Positions 8,683 to 17,460 of a stretch of DNA of 17,613 bases are shown in pieces. The stretch comes from Spirogloea muscicola. Taxonomy: Eukaryota > Streptophyta > Zygnematophyceae > Spirogloeales > Spirogloeaceae. Location of the stretch: assembly GCA_009602725.1 (NCBI GenBank), contig WELB01000066.1, positions 485,785 to 503,397 of the forward strand, read 5' to 3'. The notes beneath the pieces are model-generated. The model worked only from the letters and a program-made list of their open reading frames with translations, ran no database searches and had not been told where the DNA came from. The position numbers and the translations under genes were made by a program. Numbering within the stretch: the first letter of the stretch is position 1; every line of letters begins with the position of its first letter.

Positions 8683-10321
8683 TCAGGCCTGGGCATTGGG
8701 GCAGTCGCGCGCCAGGTGACCTATCTGCTGGCAGTTGTAGCACTGGCGCCCGCCGGCGCCACCGCCACCACCGCCGCCACCGCCGCCACCGCCCTCGTTC
8801 GGGCAGTCGCGTGCGATGTGGCCCGGCTCGCCGCAGCTGTAGCACGCGCGGTCGCCTCCTGCAAAAGCAAACACAGTAACAGACACGATCGCAGTCAGAA
8901 GCCTGCCCGGACTTTGACTTTGAATCGAACACTGACGCTCCCAAACATGTAAGCCTTGTGTACACATGTATTCGGTGTTCATAAGTCAGATACAAGAAGC
9001 ACATACCACTGCTAAGTAAGAGCACAGAATAAGAATGAAATGGAAAACAAACAACAACGAATGGTATCAGAGTCTGACAGGCCATGAGCATGAGTGATTT
9101 TGAAAGCAGCAAACGTGAAGCTCCAAGGCAAGAGCATGTGGCAGCCTTGTCATTGGCACAAGCAGTCTACCTCCGAAGCGGCCACCGCCACGGAAACGGC
9201 CGCCGCCACGCCCGCCGCCGCCTCCGTAGCCGCGCCCGCCGCCTCCGCCACCGCCGCCGTAACCGTCACGGCGGACAGCGCCTGCACGCATAGGACAGCC
9301 GGATTTGATTGTGAGTCCACCATCGATGACAACACCGGCTGATGAGAAGCCCCATGCACGAGGAGAGCCGCTTGTGCCAGATAGAGAGTCACCAACTGTC
9401 ATACGATGGTCTACTGTAAACATGATAACCGTCAAAAGTAGACACCGTTTACCTTGCACGTGGGCACCCTCAGGGCCGGTGACCTCGAGGGCCTTGGTGC
9501 GGCCGTCCTCGGAGGTCTCGACGAGGTACTCGACGGGCTCGCCCTCCCGGAGGGAGCGGAAGCCCTCCGCGAAGATGCTCGTCTGGTGGACGAACAGGTC
9601 CTCCTGGCCATCGTCCGGCGTGATGAAGCCGAAGCCCTTGGACGAGTTGAACCACTTGACCTGAGGCACGACACACCACTGAGGGCGTCAGCACGCTTCA
9701 GTGGTGCACGACAGCTGATCCACATGGCTGCAAACCAAACCCATGTTAGCCAAAGCGCCAGCTGGATAGTCCTCGGCTTCAAAAGTCGAGGACCCATCTG
9801 GCGACGCTGCGTAGCGTGCAAGCACCGTGGGCGGACCAAAGGACGACGGCTGTGACACCGGTGACTGAACCGGGACTGCGCAGCAGCTGCCGCCAGTAAA
9901 AGGCAGCATGCTAAGCTGGGACTGGCGGGCCAGCCTCCGATGCGGACGACAGCGGCGGTGCGATCAAAGGGCGGAGGTAACGATGGCCGAGCGAGCGAGA
10001 CCCACTACTGCATGCACCAGAAAACCGTCTCAGAGGCCTCCTTAGAAGGTGGGGCCAGCATGGCCGCGGCTGTGACGGCGCCGCCCATGCTAACGGCGGC
10101 GGCGGCGGCAGGCTAGCGAGCCGGGAGGATGGAGGGGAGGGGATATGAACGCTCGTCCTCTGGCGCAAGGACGAGGCGCCGAAGCTTCCCTAGGGCGGCT
10201 CTCAGAAAATCCCAAACGGCCGCAGCGGCAGGAGCGCCGCCGCCGCCGCCGCCGCCGCCGCCGGGTGTGGGGCGGGGCGGGGGGCTCACCTTGCCGGTCT
10301 TCTTGGCCTCGCCGCCCCCGC
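8683..10321 (-). CDS. Cold-shock-domain, glycine-rich, CCHC zinc-knuckle RNA-binding protein (5' end incomplete)
   Basis: Minus-strand exons: about 10321-10290 ([10 protein letters not shown], partial), 9660-9453, 9281-9171, 8858-8683 (TGA). Junctions are GT-AG and in phase. The cold-shock domain spans exons 1-2: [13 protein letters not shown] (RNP1), DLFVHQTSI (RNP2), then [13 protein letters not shown] and [12 protein letters not shown]. Exon 3 is almost pure Gly/Arg/Tyr (RGG-like). Exon 4 has two C-x2-C-x4-H-x4-C knuckles, [14 protein letters not shown] and [14 protein letters not shown], separated by a Gly run. This order matches plant GRP2/CSP proteins, nucleic-acid chaperones that bind RNA and single-stranded DNA in stress and translational control. 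No in-frame ATG occurs in exon 1: the reading frame runs through a GGC tract with an N at 10322 and finds none up to 10450. The start is therefore missing, in a collapsed gap or in an unseen upstream exon. Confidence 0.9.
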
Positions 10322-10380
10322 NGCCGCCGCTGCCGCCGCCGCCGCCGCCGCCGCTGCCTCGGCGCCGCCTTCCCCTCCTA
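10230..10380. repeat. CCG/GGC trinucleotide tracts with an N
   Basis: (CCG)n runs at 10237-10262 and 10320-10353. The second overlaps the first coding exon of the cold-shock gene as a poly-Gly tract and holds the ambiguous base at 10322. Such tracts are prone to collapse and to sequencing gaps. Confidence 0.8.
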
Positions 10381-10422
10381 GCGGCTCTCCGTCTTCTCCA
10401 CGCTGGCGGGACTGGCCGCCTC

Positions 10423-10704
10423 CCGGGCCTTAAACCCTGACCCCCGCCCAAAACAATATTTAATCAATAAAGGCTTCGCGGGTGGATTTCCTACATGGTA
10501 GCCCTTCCCAGAGATCTGCCGTGGGTATTTGTCAACGAATGCCCGCCGCCAGGGCCCGCGCCCCCGCTTCCGACATTGGCGGCCTTAAACCCCGACCCCC
10601 GCCCCACCGGCGGGGGGCCTCGCTGCCGTCCGATTGCCGGCTCGCGCATCGTGGCCGCTGACGGCACGCCACGGGTCTCGTCGCCTCAAAGTTAACCCCC
10701 GACC
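10423..10704. repeat. Direct repeats CCTTAAACCC(T/C)GACCCCCGCCC in the cold-shock gene upstream region
   Basis: Near-identical 22-bp copies at about 10429 and 10583, with a weaker one at about 10690 (GTTAACCCCCGACCCC). They flank the AT patch at 10450-10473. Confidence 0.45.
10450..10473 (-). promoter_or_regulatory. AT-rich TATA-like patch upstream of the cold-shock gene
   Basis: An isolated AT-rich patch (minus strand TTTATTGATTAAATATTG) in otherwise very GC-rich sequence, about 160 bp upstream of the first exon's donor. It could be a core-promoter TATA element of the minus-strand gene. Position and composition are the only evidence. Confidence 0.25.
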
Positions 10705-10909
10705 CCTCGCCACTCCTGCTGGCGCAGGCCCACCCGCACCCACGCTGCACAGCCAACAGCCTGGTTATGAATGAAAACGACGTAAGAATTCAGTGTGACT
10801 TAACTCTAGCTTCAGCGCAGCGACGATGATTGGACGAGCTATCGGAAGTAGACGCTTCTCTAGTGTCGCGCAATTTCTCAAGGCGTGGTGTGTCTTGCTC
10901 CCCCAAAAG

Positions 10910-11245
10910 AAGAAAGACGCTTCCAGGAGAGGGCGGTGGCTGTGAGAGGCCAGCCCAGAAAAAAGATTGAACAAAGGGTGAAGGGGCCAGAGAAAGCGCT
11001 AAAGCACACAGAAAAAGTGGCACTCCCAATGGGGGCAAGGGCTGCGAAAAGCCAGCCCGAAAAGAATCGACAAAGGTTCGAAGGGGTTAGCAGCTGCGAA
11101 CGGGCCTGAAGAAGCTATGTAGAACGGGGGAGGATGGACCACTCAGTAGTTACGAGTGAGGAGTCTCAACTCCGACAGACTAGCTGCCGGAAAATTATCC
11201 CCCTGGCGAAAGCCAGAGGCCGCAGCGAGAGCATGGAGGGAAGCT
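10910..11245 (-). mobile_element. LINE 3' end (LSELRLLTRNY-stop) with two tandem hairpin tails
   Basis: The minus strand from about 11240 reads ALAAASGFRQGDNFPAASLS then ELRLLTRNY-stop (TGA 11145-11143). Two direct copies of the hairpin tail follow, at 11093-11015 and 11005-10917, so the tail is duplicated. Confidence 0.65.
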
Positions 11246-11254
11246 CACAGGGAA

Positions 11255-11340
11255 TCAACTTGCTACCCGGAGGCTAGTGTCACCGACCTGCGGCTGCTCA
11301 ACAGGGGTTACTGAGTATTCCGTGGCTACTTGATTCCCAA
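11255..11340 (+). mobile_element. LINE 3' end (ASVTDLRLLNRGY-stop)
   Basis: TAC CCG GAG GCT AGT GTC ACC GAC CTG CGG and onward, TGA at 11312-11314. It is head-to-head with the minus-strand copy at 11245 and shares LLNRGY with the copy at 551-583. Confidence 0.6.
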
Positions 11341-11687
11341 AAGGATCCGTAGTGTGCCTTCTACAAATTAGCAGTAGCTTTTGCTGACTGTTTCTCAACA
11401 AGGAATTCTACTAACTTGTCCACCTCTTGCGCTTGAGGCTGGTCTTAAAGTCCAGGGCCTTCAGTTGCACATGAAGGAAAATGCATTGAGGGAGGAATGC
11501 CATGGCCTTTAAGTATGTCATGGCCGTTGAGAGCCATGACGTACTTTCACCATTTGCTTTTTGTATGATACGTAGATATGCTGTTCAAGGCAGATAATGG
11601 TTGTAAAATAACGGTGGGCCACATGCTCGCGTCCAACAATGGGGCCACCAAGGTCCTCTGAAACTAGAATAATATGGTGGCACTGTG
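11341..11687. other. 3' flank of the formyltransferase gene
   Basis: Nothing recognised. The minus-strand frame 11850-11518 that crosses it is a shadow of the last formyltransferase exon. Confidence 0.4.
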
Positions 11688-14600
11688 CTATGACCTGAGC
11701 AGTTTCTGGCCACGTAAGCCATTCCAAAAGTCGCGTGCTCGCATCACCTTCTTGTCCTGTGGCTGCACTTCTAGAATCTGCACAAGGCAGCAGATGAATT
11801 ACTCCAGTTGTGTTTGTAATCAAGGCAAGCTCCCGCAGTAGCTTCGGCACTCATGACATATTCGCTACCACAACGGCTGTCCATACTTAAGCAGCCAAAC
11901 AACAGAGTGTTGATCTCAAACTACAGGTACTCAAAAATTACAGGTATCCCAAAGTCGAAGCTCTGGTGCAAAATTACGCACGTAACTATGACAACAGGTT
12001 TTCTTGTGAAATATTATTGCCAGCAAGCGAGTCAGAAGCACAAGTATCATGCCTCACCTCCAACATGGAACCATCATCACATTCGACCACCAACGAGTCG
12101 CCTTCAAGCCTCAATGCCAGCTTGCTTGAGGCATTGTTGCAGCCTGCTGAGTGCTCCACCAGGCTCTCTTGCCCTGACCTCCTTGGAGCATCATTGTGCC
12201 ATCTAGTGGTCACAACCTTGACCTGCAATCGCAGCTCTGACCTTCCGCCGGATGGGTCATGTACGTCAAATGATGCCTTGGTTCCAGGCCAACCAGCGAA
12301 CCCTCTCACCTGGTAACACAATGCAGGTGCAGGCTGTCCTCAATCAAAGTCCGCTTATTTGCTATCAAGCGTACTAACAAAAGAAAGGGCAGGCTACAGA
12401 AGTTGAAGCAACATGCCTTTGTAGCACTAGAGTAGGAGCTATGTTGGCTGAATTGTAGTCAACTGCCTGAAATTGCTTATAATGTTGAAGCAAGTGTGAT
12501 CAAAATCTGCTCTTGCAGCCTTTGTGTACTTTTATCTACTGAGGATGGTCACGTTGCAGTCGACTTGTTACTGCAAAAACAGACCTTATTGTGCAGGACC
12601 AAGGCAGACTCTGAAAAGGACAGGATACCCTCTTCAACTGCAACCTGCCAGCTAAAGTCCAGGCTTTAGTGCAACGCCTATGCGGTGACCAATGAAAACT
12701 TGCTCTCCAACAACCAAAGATGCATCAGCAGAACAGACCAGGTGGCAGGTAATTGGACAGCAAAAAGAGGTTGGATGCTGCCACTGTACAGAGGCAAGAA
12801 CATGAGCATTGAACTCCTGCATTCTTAAAAACATACCTTAGGAGCTTTGGTTGCTTGAGCTGAATCTTGCTGCCTGGCAGTCTTCCTTGCTGTGCCATCC
12901 AAGATACTAGGTAGTTCCTTCAGGAGAAGTTCGGTCCCAAGGGAAAACAGTTGTCTCAAAAGCTCTGGGGCCTGCGAATGTATGCATGACAAATAGTCAG
13001 CACGGCAACCAGTATGGCTAAGTGTAGACCTTTCTTAGCTAATTGACTATCAGAATATCCACGTATTGTTGTTGCGCCATGACTTTGCAAAGAAAGTGAA
13101 ATAGCTACAACAAAAAGCTCAGGACCTTGATGTCAGCATCCACGGCTACTGCCTGTGAGGCAATTATGGGGCCAGCATCCATGGCCTGCATGGTGAATGC
13201 GACACTCACACCCGTCTCTGTCACTCCATCCTGGAAATAAACAAAAACAACTTCAGTCAACATAAAGAGCCTCAGTCAACGTACTATTTAGTAGCCTGTA
13301 GTTTTGCAGCATCGGAGGCATCTGGAGCTGACCTGCAGAGCCCGTTGGACAGGAGAGGCGCCCCGGTATAGTGGAAGAAGGCTCGGGTGGATGTTAACTG
13401 TACCTGATCATGATGCAGCAGCCCCTGGGAAAAGCGCATTAGCTTGAGTCAGCTCATCATGGGAGTATATGACTATACTTGAGTAATATGTTTACAAAGA
13501 TCCGCTCACAATAATTGTAAGATCTCCCCAATGTGAGTGTGAGGGACATTGTGTTGCAGAAGTATGACCACAAGGCACATGTCTGCAGCAGAGAGCAGAG
13601 CTTGACCTGCAACCTTGTTTGGGTATGTCTAGAAAGCGTTGGGGAAGAACGTTGCCGTAAGCGGCAGTCACACAGAGATCCGGCTTCAGGGTTTCAAGCT
13701 TTGAGAGGAAGTCTTCCTGCTACCACAACTTATGCTGGTAAGAAGCTGCTACATTTTAGATGGCAGCACCTTATAACCACACTTCAAGCACCAAGGCTGG
13801 GCTCACTGACTTAAACACACTGGGACTTATCAATTTGACAGTATAATGAGCAGAATGATAGCAAGGCCTAGAATTTCCAACTTGAGCACATAATTAACCG
13901 GAGCTGCCTGACCGACTCTGGCTCACATCTTTTGCAGATGACGGAGCGAAGATGAGGGACTCGGGCAGCTGACGCTCGAGTGCCAGGCTTGCAACAGGAG
14001 ACGGCAGGGTCTGCCCCTGCTTCCTCCCCCGACCTCTGGAGGACGGCGGCTGGCTCACAACTGCGGCTACCTGCACAAGCCAGACATATGCAGTGCCGGA
14101 CTCACACAAGAGCTGATAAGTCGAGCAGCTTCTAAGGGGAGCAGAGATAGATACATTTGCAGATTATGATTACAGTAGCAGCAATGGTTGACAAGGAGGT
14201 CTGTCAGGAGATTCTGACAACGTGCTAATCTGATGCAATTGAGAGCGTCGCAGACCAGAGGACTGGCAAGCACTGATCACGAGCAGTGCCTCTACTAGCT
14301 GCAGTGGCAGTGGCCAGGACCACCAGTGGCTCGGTGGTTCTCCGACAACAGCAACCTCAGATCAATAACGGCGCATGCATTCCATATTGTGAAATCGGTG
14401 ATGCTGTGCTGGCGCATGCAGCTGAGGCTTTGTCACTGCAGGCTGACGGCCATTCACTAGGCCTCGAATGCTAAGCATGTAAAGAAGCCGCACCTCGTAC
14501 TGAGCGTGGGGCTCCATGGCGGCGTCCAGCAGCCGGGACAGGACGCCGGCCGCCACCTGGTCGCGCGAGGCAGAGCCTCTGGTGCGGCGTCAATGGCGGC

Positions 14601-14879
14601 GGGCAGCTGGCCAGGAAGGCGCAGTCGCAGCTGGCCGGCGAAGGGGCCGAGCCAGGTGTCGGTCTCGGCCACGAGATGAAGCTCGTGTCACCTCCGGCGT
14701 CCCGAGGAAGACCAGGCGGCTGCGGCGGCCGCCGCCTCCTCCGCCGCCGCCGTCGTCGCTGCCGTCGCCGCCGTCGCTGGCGCTGCCACTGCCGCCGCTG
14801 TGGCGGCTGGTCGCGGCAGAGACAGCGGCGACGGCGGCCTTGAGGCGCAACGGGGGCGCAGCGCTCGCTCGCGACGCCG
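11688..14879 (-). CDS. FMT: Methionyl-tRNA formyltransferase, organellar, 10 exons (first codons missing)
   Basis: Minus-strand exons: 14879-14692, 14556-14494, 14070-13927, 13716-13614, 13403-13333, 13230-13126, 12971-12837, 12644-12585, 12309-12058, 11777-11688 (TAG). All are GT-AG and in phase; exons 2-10 encode 340 residues. The enzyme formylates initiator Met-tRNA with 10-formyl-tetrahydrofolate in plastids or mitochondria. Family marks: RLVFLGTPE at the start of the Rossmann fold; VTAAYGNVLPQRFLDIP; NIHPSLLPLYRGASPVQRAL, holding the catalytic Asn and His and the SLLP folate motif; ETGVS and MDAGPII with the catalytic Asp; VLHNKVRGFAGWPGTKA, the linker to the C-terminal tRNA-binding domain; and ILEVQPQDKKV with FWNGLRGQ at the end. 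Exon 1 before RLVF is an Ala/Ser/Arg- then Gly-rich leader that looks like a transit peptide. It is open up to the N at 14880 with no ATG, so the start is lost there. Confidence 0.95.
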
Positions 14880-14880
14880 N

Positions 14881-14973
14881 AGCGCCGTCGCGTCCGGGTG
14901 GTACTGCTTGGACAGCCGCCGGAAGGCCGCCTTGATCTCGTCCACGCCCGCGGTCGGCGGCACGCCCAGGTAC
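14881..14973 (-). CDS. J-domain (DnaJ-like) exon, partial, cut at an N
   Basis: On the minus strand an acceptor (gcgcag at 14979-14974) is followed by TAC CTG GGC and the reading YLGVPPTAGVDEIKAAFR, then RLSKQYHPDATAL. This is the first half of a J-domain: helix I start, helix II, and the diagnostic HPD loop that stimulates Hsp70 ATPase. The phrase SKQYHPDATAL resembles plastid J-proteins, whose helix III follows soon after. Here the sequence meets the N at 14880 and what follows is a different gene in another frame. Upstream exons were not found: the in-frame ATG at 15089 is separated from this exon by stop codons and no good intron fits. Probably a truncated gene at a hidden assembly gap. 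A fusion with the formyltransferase is unlikely because the frames disagree. Confidence 0.7.
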
Positions 14974-15024
14974 CTGCGCCGCCGCAGCAGCAGCTGCTGT
15001 CATTACGTCAATCAGGCAGCAGCA

Positions 15025-15088
15025 GAAGCGGCGGCGGCCGCGGCGGCGGTGGCGGCGGCGGTGGCGGCGGCGGTGGCGGCGGCCGCCA
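15025..15088. repeat. GGC/GGTGGC minisatellite
   Basis: A 12-bp unit of the type GGTGGCGGCGGC is repeated several times within a pure GGN tract. It gives poly-Gly or poly-Ala readings in several frames, none linked to a supported gene. Confidence 0.75.
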
Positions 15089-15254
15089 TGGCCGGCCTCG
15101 AAGTCGACGAGGCTCTGCAGACTTTCAAGCAACTCTTGACGGCGAAAGTTATATTGACGGGAATATGCTATTGGCGTCTGATGTGGCCGTCAGAACACCT
15201 CGACGACATCTTCACAATGAATGCCATGTATCGGAAGGGGGTGCAGATAAACAT

Positions 15255-15418
15255 TCTTTTCGGAAATTCCATAAGGTACCTGAATCTCTCATCATAGATC
15301 CACTAAAATCCCAATCCATAGCTTGTTGTGCAGTAACAACACCAATATCTACCAGCCGTTGTTTCCAAGTACGATTGTCAGTTGATATTACTTCAAATTC
15401 ATTAATATGCAGATAGCG
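15255..15418 (-). pseudogene. nad7: Degenerate fragment of mitochondrial nad7 (complex I 49-kDa subunit), probable NUMT
   Basis: The minus strand encodes NRTWKQRLVDIGVVTAQQAM, then DWDFSGSMMRDSG and WNFRK. This matches the stretch of NADH dehydrogenase subunit 7 usually written NRIWKQRLVDIG(T/V)VTAQQA..WGFSGVMLRGSGVCWDLRK. Strongly conserved positions are changed (WGFSG to WDFSG, RGSG to RDSG, CWDLRK to LWNFRK) and homology stops on both sides with no splice sites. The segment is clearly more AT-rich than its surroundings. It is best read as a nuclear copy of mitochondrial DNA that no longer codes. A decayed exon of a nuclear gene is the alternative. Confidence 0.7.
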
Positions 15419-15463
15419 CTCCACAACTAACGGGGGAAGTCGCGCGGCGACCATCAAGTAAAT

Positions 15464-15605
15464 ATCCTGACTAGAGGTTACTGAGCGTTTCCTGGCTGAT
15501 GTCTTAGTCCTAGTTGTTCGCACTCAGGCTCCCTCAGACCTTCTCCATTCCTTTGGGCTGGCCTTTCCCAGCCACCAGTCAATCTGGCCGCGCTTCTTTC
15601 TTCAA
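15464..15605 (+). mobile_element. LINE 3' end (ILTRGY-stop) plus hairpin tail
   Basis: ATC CTG ACT AGA GGT TAC TGA at 15464-15484, directly beside the nad7 fragment. The tail with GGGCTGGCCTTTCCCAGCC follows at 15530-15605. Confidence 0.6.
15555..15593. repeat. Left arm of a perfect 39-bp inverted repeat
   Basis: GGGCTGGCCTTTCCCAGCCA... to ...CTGGCCGCGC. The exact reverse complement lies at 16305-16343. The arms enclose the long LINE copy. Confidence 0.8.
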
Positions 15606-15637
15606 GTGAAAGAGAAGGACGCTTCCAGGAGAAAATG

Positions 15638-16250
15638 GCTGTGTATTAGGAGATGGAGGGCCTGTGTGGCCAAGTACAAAGACAAGCAAGCATGTTGACA
15701 AACGGACGTCACTTGCTGCTAAGCTAACCCACTCAGTAATCACGGATCAGCACATAGAGGTCGCTAACTGATGCCCGAATACCGGACGGCAATCGACAAG
15801 CTCTTGAGCTACCAGCTAAGGCTCGGCCAGCTTTCTGATGTAACGCATGAGCCTGAGCTCGCTGCAGACAAGCTGACACTCGACGTCGCAAGAATGACAA
15901 GTAGGCTGCCGGCATGCCCATTTGAGCTGGAAGCATATCCTCACGTCGAGCACATCCCAAACTTGCGATATTCTCCAGTAAGATGTGGAAGCGAGGGCCC
16001 ATGCAGCCTGAAGTGTCACTTGCCGCCGGTAGGAGGTGATCGCTGCGGGGGTGGTCAGAGTAGTGTCGGAGCTTTCTCTGCTCAGCACCTCCCACTGCGT
16101 CGCCAGCAATGTGCGTTGAAGCGGCACTCATGTATGCCTCCGTCACCACCACATCAACCAAGGCTCGTGGGCCTCCGCCAGGTTGTATACCCACAATGTC
16201 CAGGGTGCGACGGTGATGGCGTCTCTGGATATCCGTGGTGATGGGCATTA
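15638..16250 (-). mobile_element. 5'-truncated LINE copy (longest one): ORF2 C-terminus plus 3' tail
   Basis: Open on the minus strand from about 16266 to TGA at 15735-15733. The peptide includes RRTLDIVGIQPGGGPRALVD then VVVTEA, AEQRKLRHYSD, GCMGPRFHILLENIASLGC, MPAAYLSFLRRRVSACLQRA, QAHALHQKAGRALAGSSRAC and DLYVLIRDY-stop. This order (a D-x-x-V-T segment, an A/E/K-rich helix ending in Y, a G-P-RF helix, and a LRRRVSA.LQRAQA helix) is what I know as the region after the reverse-transcriptase domain in L1-like non-LTR retrotransposons. The RT core itself is absent. A tail of about 95 nt after the stop ends near CCTAATACACAG (minus strand, about 15638), matching the tails of the copies at 5890 and 6260. 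Confidence 0.7.
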
Positions 16251-16304
16251 TATTGCTCACTTCCACAGTGGCGCAGGAGAGGGCGTTGGCTGTGAGAGGA
16301 GAAC

Positions 16305-16343
16305 GCGCGGCCAGATTGACTGGTGGCTGGGAAAGGCCAGCCC
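16305..16343. repeat. Right arm of a perfect 39-bp inverted repeat
   Basis: Reverse complement of 15555-15593, within a LINE tail that continues to about 16400 (GTTCGAAGGGGCCAGCGCTA, then GAGCACACAGGGAATCAA). Confidence 0.8.
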
Positions 16344-16489
16344 AGGGAAAAGAATGAACAGTGTTCGAAGGGGCCAGCGCTAGAGCACACAGGGAATCAA
16401 GTAGCTACTAACACTCACCAACGCTGTTAAGCATCGAGTGAAAGGAAGGCCAAATCATGCCAGTGAGGTGTTCAGGCAACAGCCGGTGC

Positions 16490-16560
16490 AGAGTGGGCCA
16501 AGTTCAGAAGGGCCGATGGCTGTGAAAGGCCAGCCCACGAGAGTCAGTTACTCCTTGTAC
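16490..16560 (-). repeat. Diverged LINE-tail copy
   Basis: AGAAGGGCCGATGGCTGTGA then AAGGCCAGCCCACGAGAG, matching the hairpin tail consensus. No ORF end beside it. Confidence 0.45.
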
Positions 16561-16836
16561 CATGCTGATGCCCACTGCATCAGAAGATTTCGTGTATTTG
16601 AAGCACACAAAGGCCAAATGGGCAAGTACAAAGGCAAGTACATAGAAGGATACAGGCTTTCTGACATAAAATAGAAATTTTCGATTCTGTCACCTGCGTG
16701 CATGCCTTTCTCTGCAACTCGTAGCCTATATGTAATTTAAGACACTACCTAGGCTGCCTTAATGCGCTTGACTTTCTCGCTGACGGTGACGTTATATTGT
16801 GGCTGTCAGCGCCATATTTACCCTCCTGTCATTGGT
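16561..16836. other. 3' flank of the unknown gene
   Basis: No gene seen. 16612-16645 (GGCCAAATGGGCAAGTACAA, then AGGCAAGTACAT) weakly recalls the other LINE tail type. Confidence 0.3.
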
Positions 16837-17460
16837 CTATAGCTCATATGGCGGGATGTCAAATGTGGGGTCGGTGACGATGTTGATCTCCAGGGTTAAT
16901 GTCCACTCGGGATCTGCGTAAAGGTCAGAACATGAGCTTGAACAGCCATCTACTCCAAATTAATCTCAACCTCAGATTTGGACTTCTACGCATCCATTCT
17001 AGCAAAATGTGGGTCAGCTGGTCCTTACCGCCTGGGACAACACCTATATCGTCGGGGAAACGGAGGCTGGCGAGGTTTGATTCTTGCAGCTCGGCGGCCT
17101 TGCTTTCTAGTAGCATCTGCGACATGGAATGAATTTGAAAAGCCAATCCTTGCAACGGGTAGGTCTTGAAGGCAGACAGGTTGGTACCAACAACAGTGAA
17201 AGTTCTAATCCTCTGATAGCCGCAGAAAATATGCATTGGCACATTGTCATTGCGGAGTGTTGCAGGCTGCTTGCAAGCTCCAGCTAGTCCTTACGCACTT
17301 GAAGTTCGTTGACCTTGCGCATAATCATTTCAAGTTGCTCGTCATTAGCTGCGTTGTGAAAATCGATGTGGGCTTCGTTTTGTTTAAAGATTTGTTGCAC
17401 CCATTGGGAATGGATGTATAGCCTGAAGCAGCCAAGTGAAAACTGTCGTCTTAGATGCAT
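16837..17460 (-). CDS. Three-exon gene of unknown function (115 aa as modelled)
   Basis: Minus-strand exons: 17460-17299, 17116-17029, 16913-16837 (TAG at 16839-16837). Both introns have GT-AG ends (GTGCGT, GTAAGG donors) and phases match (0, then 1). The first exon gives FRLYIHSQWVQQIFKQNEAH followed by a charged helix ending IMRKVNELQ. The second gives MLLESKAAELQESNLASLRF then PDDIGVVPG. The third gives DPEWTLTLEINIVTDPTF then DIPPYEL-stop. It reads as a helical, possibly coiled-coil region followed by a beta-like C-terminus. I do not recognise the family. The ATG at 17460 is the first in frame, but an acceptor-like site at 17435-17430 leaves room for an earlier first exon. Support comes from splice-phase agreement and protein-like content only. 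Confidence 0.5.

Noticed and set aside
8303-9112. 269-codon minus-strand frame covering the zinc-knuckle exon
   Set aside because: Different frame from the knuckles; Arg-rich readout of a Gly-rich exon and its intron.
9067-9669. Single uninterrupted 200-codon cold-shock frame
   Set aside because: Its middle and end are intron sequence; splice sites at 9453/9281 and 9171/8858 restore the Gly-rich region and the zinc knuckles in phase.
11518-11850. Minus-strand 110-codon frame with an AAA-ATPase-like look (LLEWLTWPE...HHIILVSEDLGG)
   Set aside because: It overlaps the last formyltransferase exon (11777-11688) in another frame; that exon (ILEVQPQDKKV...FWNGLRGQ) fits the family end exactly.
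15087-15297. Plus-strand frame MAGLEVDEALQTFKQLLTAK with a good Kozak context
   Set aside because: Runs directly into the antisense of the nad7 fragment, has no clear donor and no known homology.
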